From NCBI GenBank assembly GCA_020722095.1, contig DYLM01000012.1, positions 1 to 39,407 on the forward strand: 39,407 nt of DNA. Reading direction: 5' to 3'. This document shows positions 1-7,608 of the stretch, piece after piece (position 1 is the first letter of the stretch; each line of letters begins with the position of its first letter). Both the position numbers and the translations under genes were made by a program. The notes beneath the pieces are model-generated. The model saw nothing but the letters and a program-made list of their open reading frames with translations, did not search any database and was not told the DNA's origin. The stretch comes from Chloroherpeton thalassium. Its GTDB lineage: Bacteria > Bacteroidota > Ignavibacteria > Kapaibacteriales > UBA2268.

Positions 1-32
1 ATAATTCGGACATCGGCAGGTGGTGGAGCGTA
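1..32 (+). pseudogene. RHS/YD-repeat core-domain C-terminal relic, copy 1 (reads NSDIGRWWSV)
   Basis: ATAATTCGGACATCGGCAGGTGGTGGAGCGTA translates to NSDIGRWWSV, which resembles the RHS core end motif (GRWxSvDP). Recurs at 895 and 1481. Confidence 0.6.
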
Positions 33-93
33 ATTGTAAATATGCAATAAATTTAGAAAAACTACGTTCAGTAATCAAAAAATTGAATATAAT

Positions 94-345
94 ATGAAAA
101 CAGTATTATTAAAAAGTAATTCGAATTCTGATATTGAATTAATCTTAATTTTAGCAAAGAAATTAGGAATTGAAATCGAAAAAATTAATAATTTAGAAAA
201 CACTAACAATCCAGACAATGTTAGTCTAAATAAGATTACTTCTAATACTTTTAAACATAACTTCCTGAATTCAAGAGGTTTATGGAAAAATAGAAATGTA
301 GATTCCAAATTACTTAGGCAAGAAGCGTGGAAAATTCAAAGTTAG
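94..345 (+). CDS. Putative antitoxin of a VapBC-like module
   Basis: Small ORF (83 aa) overlapping the downstream PIN-domain toxin by 19 nt; 'ILAKKLGIEIE' and 'GLWKNRNVDSKLLRQEAWK' resemble small antitoxins paired with PIN toxins. Confidence 0.7.
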   Translation: MKTVLLKSNSNSDIELILILAKKLGIEIEKINNLENTNNPDNVSLNKITSNTFKHNFLNSRGLWKNRNVDSKLLRQEAWKIQS

Positions 346-710
346 TATTATGTGATACCGATATCATAATTGAATTCTATAAAGATAATCAAGTTATCTC
401 TGAGGCATTACAACAAATAAAAGTTGAAAATATTGCAATCAGTTCGATTACTGCTGCTGAATTGATTTATGGTGCTTTGAATAAGAAGGAACTTAAACAA
501 ATATGTAAAGATATAGATAGTCTTAAAGTAATTTCAATAAATCAAGTAATCAATTTAAAATTTATTGAATTAATGAAAAAATACAGTTTAAGTCATAAAT
601 TAAAAATTCCAGACTCCTTAATTGCTGCAACTGCTATTGAAAACAATATTAAACTATTCACCTTGAATAAAAAAGATTTTACTTTCATTGATGGCTTAGA
701 ATTGTATTAA
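327..710 (+). CDS. Type II toxin, PIN domain (VapC-like ribonuclease)
   Basis: CDTDIIIEFYKDN start, SSITAAELIYGA, PDSLIAATAIENNIKLFTLNKKDF: PIN-domain acidic residue pattern. Confidence 0.9.
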   Translation: MENSKLVLCDTDIIIEFYKDNQVISEALQQIKVENIAISSITAAELIYGALNKKELKQICKDIDSLKVISINQVINLKFIELMKKYSLSHKLKIPDSLIAATAIENNIKLFTLNKKDFTFIDGLELY

Positions 711-849
711 AAATGAATTTCGTGAAGGATTTAATTTCTTGTTTTTTTTCATCCGTTTTTTGAAAACGTTGGCTGGGTTGCTGTGAAGGAATTAATATAA
801 GTATAAATCGTTTTTTATTTTTTAATTTGCAATATTCATTTATTACATT

Positions 850-942
850 ATGCTCAAAACAATTTCTTTAAGCTATACTACCCACTTTCTGTAAATAATT
901 CGGACATCTGCAGGTGGTGGAGCGAAGACCCATTTTTGCACT
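850..942 (+). pseudogene. RHS-like gene relic, copy 2: start fragment (MLKTISL...) followed after ~40 bp by core-end fragment NSDICRWWSEDPF
   Basis: 'ATTATGCTCAAAAC' start resembles the one at 1632; ATAATTCGGACATCTGCAGGTGGTGGAGC at 895 repeats the window-start element. Confidence 0.5.
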
Positions 943-1023
943 AGAGCGATAATTTATTAAGAGCAAATCAATCAAATAACTATTTTATTTATTCGTGTTT
1001 AATTACAAATTACGGTTAAGATT

Positions 1024-1248
1024 ATGAGTAAAAAAATATCAATTATTATTGAAGAAGATGAAAATGGTTTTTATGCATTTTGTCCCGAACTTAAAGGTTG
1101 TCACACACAAGGGGATACTTATGAAGAAGTTTACGATAATATCAAAGAAGCAATTGATTTATATCTTGAAACAATTAGCGTTGAAGATTTAAATACTCTA
1201 TTAAGCAAAAATATATTTTCTACTACTTATGAGGTTGAGTTTGCCTAA
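1024..1248 (+). CDS. hicB: HicB-like antitoxin
   Basis: 'IIIEEDENGFYAFCPELKGCHTQGDTYEEVYDNIKEAIDLYLE' is a classic HicB partial RNase H-fold signature. Confidence 0.92.
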   Translation: MSKKISIIIEEDENGFYAFCPELKGCHTQGDTYEEVYDNIKEAIDLYLETISVEDLNTLLSKNIFSTTYEVEFA

Positions 1249-1438
1249 ATTGCCCACTCTAAATGCAAAAGAAGCAGAGAAAATATTGATTTTGTTGGGT
1301 TACGAATTACTACGAATCAAAGGTAGCCATCACATTTACGGTAAAGGGAATGAAAGGTTCGTCATACCATTTCATTCTGGCAAGAATTTGCATCCCAAAA
1401 TAGTTAAGTCATTAGTTGATTTACAAAATGAGAATTAG
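1229..1438 (+). CDS. hicA: HicA-like toxin (dsRBD-fold mRNA interferase)
   Basis: 'LPTLNAKEAEKILILLGYELLRIKGSHHIYGKGNERFVIPFHSGKNLHPKIVKSLV' with conserved GSHH. Overlaps hicB by 20 nt. Confidence 0.92.
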   Translation: MRLSLPKLPTLNAKEAEKILILLGYELLRIKGSHHIYGKGNERFVIPFHSGKNLHPKIVKSLVDLQNEN

Positions 1439-1478
1439 TAATAATAAGAATTATTCCCAAACCAATTTCTGGAAAAAA

Positions 1479-1545
1479 ATTTCGGACATCGGCAGGTGGT
1501 GGAGTGTGGACCAAAAGCCCACCTCAGGCGCGAGCAGGTATTCAG
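1479..1545 (+). pseudogene. RHS core-domain C-terminal relic, copy 3 (SDIGRWWSVDQKPTSGA)
   Basis: TTCGGACATCGGCAGGTGGTGGAGTG repeats copies 1 and 2; reading continues into VDQ, close to the VDP of RHS cores. Confidence 0.6.
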
Positions 1546-1631
1546 TTATTTTCTCCCTCTCCAAAGGAGAGGGAGTAAGTATTTTGGACAATCCCTTTTA
1601 TTTTCTTAATTTGTACTATTAATTTAAACAA

Positions 1632-1815
1632 ATGCTCAAAACTTTTTTTCTAATAATTATTACTCCTATAACTATTTACAGTCAGGGCAGAGCTACGCCA
1701 GCGAGCAAACGAGATATGGCTATAATGGTATGGAAATGGACAATGAATTTGGCATAATAGGAAAGTCGTACACTAACGAGTTCCGTGAGTATAATTCGGA
1801 CAAATCAATATCTAT
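1632..1815 (+). pseudogene. RHS/YD-repeat core relic, copy 4 (signal-peptide-like MLKTFFLIIITPITIYSQ, then frameshifted QTRYGYNGMEMDNEFGIIGKSYTNEFREYNSD)
   Basis: TCAGGGCAGAGC... at 1682 translates as SGQSYASEQTRYGYNGMEMDNEFGIIGKSYTNEFREYNSDKSI, the RHS core-domain signature (RYGYNGKEMDNE). The start at 1632 is out of frame with it. Confidence 0.75.
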
Positions 1816-1867
1816 TCCTATGATAAGTTATTTTTTCCAAAATTTTAAATTTCTAACAAACTAAAAA

Positions 1868-3496
1868 TTACATTTTTTCTGGTGCAGTTATGCCTAAAAT
1901 TGTCAGTCCATTTTTAAGTACAATTTTCACTTGATTTAATAGGAATAATCGGGCTTTCATAATTTCCAAATCTTCGCCAATTACTCGATTATTATGATAG
2001 AATAAATGGAATTCTGCTGCTAATTCCCGCAGATAATCGGATAAAATATGCGGTTCGTAATTATTAGCAGAACTTTTAATTACATCTGGGAAATCATCAA
2101 TGCGTTTGATTAGATTTAATTCTTCTGATTTATTCAATAATTCAAAATTCACATTGGAATAATCAAAATCCTCTTGCACTTTACTAAATACTGACGAGAT
2201 TCGTGCAAAAGCATATTGCAAATAAAATACTGGGTTTTTCTCGCTTTGCTCTTGTGCCAAGCCCAAATCAAATTCCAAATGTGTATTCACTCCACGCATT
2301 AGGAAGAAAAATCTAACTACATCAGGACCAACTTCTTCTATCAATTCATCAAGAGTGTAGCTTTTGCCTGAACGTTTGGACATTTTTACTTGCTGTCCGT
2401 TTTCTGTTAAAGTGACGAATTGATGTATCACAACTTTCACTTTTTTGTCGTCAAAGCCAAGTGATTTCACTCCCGCCAAAACATCGGGAATTGTTGCAAT
2501 ATGGTCTGCACCAAAAATATCAACTATCAAATCAAATCCACGAAGAAACTTTTCTCTGTGATATGCAATATCAGGCAAGCGATATGTTGGTTCGCCAGAT
2601 GATTTAACGATTACTCTATCTTGCTCTAAACCCAGCTCGGAAAATTTCAGCCAAATTGCTCCTTCTTTTTCATAAATCAAATTCAATTCGCGAAAATCTT
2701 CTATTAGTTTATTGATTTTTCCAGTTTCGTAAAGAGAATTTTCATTGTAATATTCATCTTGTAAGACATTTAGATTTTCTAATGTTTTCTTAATTTTCAC
2801 AAAGTTCCATTCTTCGCCGAATTTCTGTAATTTTTGAATGGTTTCGGGATTATCGTCTGTTACATCACCATATAATTTGATATATTCAGCAGCAATTTCT
2901 TTGATATATTCGCCGTGGTAGCCATCTTCGGGGAAATCGTAATCTGGTTGGTCTGTGCTTTGTTTGATTCGAGCATAAATTGATTTAGCCAAATTACGCA
3001 TTTGATTTCCAGCATTATTGAAATAATACTCACGAGTTATATCATATCCTGACCATTTCAAAAGATTTGCAATTGTATCGCCAATTACTGCATTTCGTCC
3101 GTGACCTAAATGCAATAATCCCGTAGGATTAGCACTAACATATTCAACTATTGCTTTTTTGTCAAGTGCTTTTGCTTTGCCATAATCATCGCCATATTTT
3201 GAAATATTAAGCAAAATACTTTGGAAAAATTTATCTGAAAAATAAAAATTTATAAATCCAGCACCTGCAATCTCTACTTTATTGATTAAACTTGAATCGT
3301 ACTCTAAATTTGCAATAATTAGATTAGCAATCTCACGTGGATTTTTGCGTAATTGCTTTGCTAATTGCATAGCAATATTTGTGGAAATATCGCCGTGTTC
3401 CTTGTTTTTTGGATAATCAATGATTATTGTTGCATCAAGTATCTCTAATTTAGATAAGGCGTTTTTTAGCAAATCATAAATAAAATTCTTAATCAT
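1868..3496 (-). CDS. argS: Arginyl-tRNA synthetase
   Basis: VEYVSANPTGLLHLGHGRNAVIGDTIANLL, KMSKRSGKSYTLDELIEEVGPDVVRFFFL; class I aaRS, DALR anticodon domain. Confidence 0.98.
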   Translation of the reverse strand: MIKNFIYDLLKNALSKLEILDATIIIDYPKNKEHGDISTNIAMQLAKQLRKNPREIANLIIANLEYDSSLINKVEIAGAGFINFYFSDKFFQSILLNISKYGDDYGKAKALDKKAIVEYVSANPTGLLHLGHGRNAVIGDTIANLLKWSGYDITREYYFNNAGNQMRNLAKSIYARIKQSTDQPDYDFPEDGYHGEYIKEIAAEYIKLYGDVTDDNPETIQKLQKFGEEWNFVKIKKTLENLNVLQDEYYNENSLYETGKINKLIEDFRELNLIYEKEGAIWLKFSELGLEQDRVIVKSSGEPTYRLPDIAYHREKFLRGFDLIVDIFGADHIATIPDVLAGVKSLGFDDKKVKVVIHQFVTLTENGQQVKMSKRSGKSYTLDELIEEVGPDVVRFFFLMRGVNTHLEFDLGLAQEQSEKNPVFYLQYAFARISSVFSKVQEDFDYSNVNFELLNKSEELNLIKRIDDFPDVIKSSANNYEPHILSDYLRELAAEFHLFYHNNRVIGEDLEIMKARLFLLNQVKIVLKNGLTILGITAPEKM

Positions 3497-3534
3497 AATT
3501 TAATTTTGTTTTGAGTCAAAAGGAATTTGGTAAA

Positions 3535-3975
3535 TTAATCAATTAATGCAGTAGATTCAACATATAACTGATTTAAATTATCCTTGGAATAATTAATAGC
3601 AGTAGATTCTTCGTCTAATGTAAGAAATTTGGCATCTGACCAAAGCTTTTCTAACTTATAATAGCTACGAGCTTCTTCGGTCATAATATTAACAACAACA
3701 TCAAAATAATCAATTAGCACCCAGCCACGAGTATCAAGTCCTTCGGATTTTGGCAAATCTTGGTCTAATTCCTTAACTTGATAATAAATTTCATCAAAAA
3801 TGGATTTAGTATGAGTCGTACTTATAGAAGTGCATACAACAAAAAAATCTGCTGGCGCCATATCAATTTTTCTAAGGTCTAATATTAAAATATCATTAGC
3901 GAGTTTTGATTGTGCAATCTTGCCTATTGTTATTGCAAGGGAGCGAGACGAGCGAGGTTTGGTTAATTTAATCAA
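3535..3975 (-). CDS. rsfS: Ribosomal silencing factor RsfS
   Basis: ILDLRKIDMAPADFFVVCTSISTTHTKSI ... GLDTRGWVLIDYFDVVVNIMTEEARSYYKLEKLWSDA. Confidence 0.95.
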   Translation of the reverse strand: MIKLTKPRSSRSLAITIGKIAQSKLANDILILDLRKIDMAPADFFVVCTSISTTHTKSIFDEIYYQVKELDQDLPKSEGLDTRGWVLIDYFDVVVNIMTEEARSYYKLEKLWSDAKFLTLDEESTAINYSKDNLNQLYVESTALID

Positions 3976-4161
3976 TTTATTTAAATCTATTTATTTTACT
4001 TACTATTATTAATTTACTTATATTATATAAATTATAAAACGAAAAAGTACATTTTTAATTATATCAATCTATCAAATAATCATAGCTTTGTTTAATTTGT
4101 ATATGTTTATTAAAATTAATATTGTTTTTTTCGTCTTAATTTTTTAATTCTTTTTTTTTAT

Positions 4162-6156
4162 ATGAATACTCGAAAATCAACAAATAAATTCAGTTTAGTT
4201 TTAGTTTTATTTTCACTAATTTTGATTACAATTAATGGTTGTATCGAAGAAAATCCAGATTTAGTTAATCCACCTTCTAAGGCAGAGAAAATATATGTAA
4301 GGATGATAAATTTTTCCGGTGATTATTTGCCAAGAAAAATGCTTTTTGATAATGGATATTTTTCGGAAAATATAAATTTTGGTGCTTCTTCTGTGGCATT
4401 CCATCCACCAGCAGATTCATCATTTTTATCTATCATCAATACTCAAAATACAACTGATTATAAAACTAAAAGAATAGTTAAATTTTACCCAAACATAAAC
4501 TATTCTTATATAGTGCTCCCATCTGTTCCGCAGGATAGCGTTTATAGTCCTGCCGATACTTTGCTTGCTTTGTCTTCTTCGATAGCAATGCCCAAGTATT
4601 CTACCGATGCGTATATAAAATTGGTTAATATCTTCCAAGATTCACTTTCCTCTTTCTCGTTAATGATTGGTTGTCCAAATTCTACGCCGATTATTTCGGG
4701 AGTAAGATATATGATACAATCCCAACCTGTTTTCATCAGAACAGGCATAGTACCAATTTCAATTGTCAGAAATAAAAATTCTGTTAGCGAAGTGATAGGA
4801 ACTTTTGCACTCGAAACCAAAGTGCAAGGGCAGTATGCTGTAATTGTCTCCAAAAATATGAACGGCGAAGTGGAAGTTTATACCCTTGACGAATTGAACA
4901 TCCAATCTGATGCATTTAAATTAGCTACAAAAATTGATCAACGCTATACAAACATTAGAGTGATTAATATTGCCAAAGATAATGTAACGATGCTAAAAAA
5001 TTCAGAACCAATTGTAGATAATTTATCAAGCAATACAATTTCTGAATTTAATCAAGTTTCAGCTTGCGAGAGTCAGTCGTCCGATACTTTGTCGGTATTA
5101 GTTGGTAGCAATACTACTTCGCAGCAATCTTATTCCTTTGAAGTTTTGGAGAATTATTCAATTATTGTTGCTGATTCGGCAGATAATAAAGCAGTAAAAT
5201 CAATCATTATTCCTCCCGCAAGAATTATTGATTATGAAGGAAAAGCCGCAATTCGTGTTGTTAATTTAGCTTGGAAATATACGAATATTGATGTTTCTTT
5301 AGGCACAAGGCAAGATAAATCAAGCGAGATAGGCTATTCATCGGGGAGCACATTAGTTCGTTTATTACCTTATGGTAAGTATTCCGCACCTATTTTGGTT
5401 AGCGAAGGTGAATTGCCACTCACTTTGTTTACTTCATTTGAGCCTGCAAGATTATTAGATAATACAATTTCCTCGATAGAAAAGAACAAGGAATATTTGT
5501 TGATAATCTATCAAGATGAAAACGGAAATATTAATCAAACATTAGTTGAAGATAATGAAGTAAATAAAAATGTAAATTCTTTGGAAACTACTTCATTTGT
5601 TCAGATATTAAATGCTTTGCCCGATAGTGAATTTTCAAATATTTCAATCAATCAAAGCATTATTGATGCAAAATTATATTATTCAAATATCATTGCAACA
5701 AATCTAAAATTTTTAGAAAATCAGATAAAAGTAAATAGCAGTGGACAAAATAGCACAATTTCTATTACTCCCAAAACTAATAACCGATACACAATGATTC
5801 TATGCGGCAATAATCCCGAAATTGAAAATGTTCTAATCGAAAATAAAATTGAAGAGATTAATCCTAAATTTGCACAAGTTAGATTTGTGAATGCTTCCAA
5901 AGATTTCGCAACAATCAGCGTTGTGGATAGAATTGCCGACACATCAATAATTGCTCAAGTTCCTTACAAAGAATCAACTTATTATCAAGATTTAGACAAA
6001 CTGAAAAAGTATACATATTATTTCTTTAATTCAGATAAAAAATTAGTAGCGAATTTTTCGCTCGATGTTACTCTTGGAAAAAGATATACTATTGTTTTTG
6101 CTGGAAATAGCAATAATCCATCAAAATACGAAGTGATGCTTATCCAAGAATATTAA
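4162..6156 (+). CDS. DUF4397-like repeat lipoprotein
   Basis: N-terminal lipobox (LITINGC) and several IRVxN-type repeat starts (YVRMINFSGD, AYIKLVNIFQD, NIRVINIAKD, AIRVVNLAWK, FVQILNALPD, QVRFVNASKD). Confidence 0.75.
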   Translation: MNTRKSTNKFSLVLVLFSLILITINGCIEENPDLVNPPSKAEKIYVRMINFSGDYLPRKMLFDNGYFSENINFGASSVAFHPPADSSFLSIINTQNTTDYKTKRIVKFYPNINYSYIVLPSVPQDSVYSPADTLLALSSSIAMPKYSTDAYIKLVNIFQDSLSSFSLMIGCPNSTPIISGVRYMIQSQPVFIRTGIVPISIVRNKNSVSEVIGTFALETKVQGQYAVIVSKNMNGEVEVYTLDELNIQSDAFKLATKIDQRYTNIRVINIAKDNVTMLKNSEPIVDNLSSNTISEFNQVSACESQSSDTLSVLVGSNTTSQQSYSFEVLENYSIIVADSADNKAVKSIIIPPARIIDYEGKAAIRVVNLAWKYTNIDVSLGTRQDKSSEIGYSSGSTLVRLLPYGKYSAPILVSEGELPLTLFTSFEPARLLDNTISSIEKNKEYLLIIYQDENGNINQTLVEDNEVNKNVNSLETTSFVQILNALPDSEFSNISINQSIIDAKLYYSNIIATNLKFLENQIKVNSSGQNSTISITPKTNNRYTMILCGNNPEIENVLIENKIEEINPKFAQVRFVNASKDFATISVVDRIADTSIIAQVPYKESTYYQDLDKLKKYTYYFFNSDKKLVANFSLDVTLGKRYTIVFAGNSNNPSKYEVMLIQEY

Positions 6157-6192
6157 TTTATAACATAATTAATAAAGATTTAGAGGCTAAAA

Positions 6193-6756
6193 ATGGCAGT
6201 AAGACCAATATATAATTCATTTCACCCTATATTGAACAAACCTACAAATTTTATAGATAATATTGATGGAAAAATATTCCAAATTGGTATGGATTTGCAA
6301 GATACATTAAAAGCAATTTCAAATGGTGTTGGGCTTGCAGGCAATCAAATAGGAATTGATAAATCCATTATTTTAATTGATGTTACGCAGGTGGAAGAAT
6401 ATAAAAATGCACAGCCAATCATTATGATTAATCCCGAGATATTGGAATTTTCAGATGATTTGACAGATTATCAAGAAGGTTGCTTGTCTGTCCCAGATTT
6501 ATACGAAGATGTTAAGCGTCCTTCGCAGATAAAAGTAAAATATTATGATTTCAATCAAAAGGAAATAATTAAAGATTTAGATGGATTTTTAGCTCGCGTT
6601 GTGCAGCACGAAGTAGATCATTTAAACGGAATTTTATTTTATCAAAGATTTTCTCCACTCAAAAAAACTTTGAATAAGAACAAATTGAACAAAATCAAAA
6701 ATGGGAAATTGCTTCCCGAATACCAATTTGTATTGCCCGATGGAAAATTAGTATAG
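6193..6756 (+). CDS. def: Peptide deformylase
   Basis: GVGLAGNQIG, EGCLSVP, QHEVDHLNGILF motifs I-III. Confidence 0.98.
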   Translation: MAVRPIYNSFHPILNKPTNFIDNIDGKIFQIGMDLQDTLKAISNGVGLAGNQIGIDKSIILIDVTQVEEYKNAQPIIMINPEILEFSDDLTDYQEGCLSVPDLYEDVKRPSQIKVKYYDFNQKEIIKDLDGFLARVVQHEVDHLNGILFYQRFSPLKKTLNKNKLNKIKNGKLLPEYQFVLPDGKLV

Positions 6757-6794
6757 TACCTTCGGAAGTTTTTATCAGAACCTCCCCCTTTCGT

Positions 6795-6856
6795 CCCCCT
6801 CCGTGAGGGGGAATAGAAAAAAAATCCCCCTCCGTGATCCCGACAGGTCGGGACAG
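6795..6856. repeat. Intergenic inverted-repeat cluster (CCCCCTC-CGT-GAGGGGG hairpin and TCCCGAC-AG-GTCGGGA palindrome)
   Basis: Perfect inverted repeats read directly; the second is repeated imperfectly at 23847-23867. Confidence 0.7.
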
Positions 6857-7002
6857 GTGGGGTCAGGGGGAGGATCTATATCACCGTTTGTACGGGAATG
6901 ACCATATTGAAATATTTTGGACTTATGAGACAACCTCTATGGCAATTATTTGATGCATAACAACAAAAAACAAGTATTTTTTATAATATTTTTCTAATAT
7001 TA

Positions 7003-7033
7003 TTTGAAAATTAATTTTTTTTTCTTAATTTTG
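7003..7033 (+). promoter_or_regulatory. Bacteroidetes-type promoter for tRNA-Arg: TTTG-N19-TAATTTTG
   Basis: TTTG at 7003-7006, 19 nt spacer, TAATTTTG at 7026-7033; matches the known TTTG/TAnnTTTG consensus; 12 nt upstream of the tRNA. Confidence 0.75.
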
Positions 7034-7045
7034 TAATTTCTATCT

Positions 7046-7119
<74 letters not shown>

Positions 7120-7148
7120 CTAAATCCTACAAAACCACTCCCAATTTC

Positions 7149-7445
7149 TTACACTCTGCAAAGCATATTTAACATTGCTTTTTTTACATTTTCTTCCATT
7201 GTTCTAAGGATTTGCTTTTCGTTTGCTTTTAGCAAGTCTTTTACATCGGGCTCAATTTTATTGCATATTACTGAACTACAATCGTCTAAAAGCACTGAAA
7301 TTTCACTTGCTGTCTTTTTATCATTAGCCCGAAATTCATAATCCACCACATTATGGTCGTCAATTTGGTAAATTAAAAAACCTTCGCTATTGTAAAAGGA
7401 TGGGTTTATTGTTATTTTATCGCTACTTGGAATTGCTACTTTCAT
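7149..7445 (-). CDS. Dinitrogenase Fe-Mo cofactor (NifX/NifB C-terminal)-like domain protein
   Basis: MKVAIPSSD start, short RNase H-like fold protein of ~100 aa; weaker similarity, by pattern. Confidence 0.5.
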   Translation of the reverse strand: MKVAIPSSDKITINPSFYNSEGFLIYQIDDHNVVDYEFRANDKKTASEISVLLDDCSSVICNKIEPDVKDLLKANEKQILRTMEENVKKAMLNMLCRV

Positions 7446-7608
7446 TGTTTTCCATTATTTTAAAATGCAAAAATATTAAAATTTCATTAATTTCTTGCAA
7501 TAAATAAAAAAAATGAATTATATTAATATTTTTTTTTGTATTTTTAGATTTTAGGAAAGTGTATTTCTTAAAAATCGTTTTTATTGTCGATTATTTTAGG
7601 AGCCTTCA

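Noticed and set aside
1416-1622. ORF of 68 aa after hicA
   Set aside because: It runs through the RHS core-end relic (SDIGRWWSVDQ) and overlaps hicA; better read as pseudogene sequence.
3830-4012. Plus-strand 60 aa ORF
   Set aside because: Largely antisense to rsfS, with no recognisable family.
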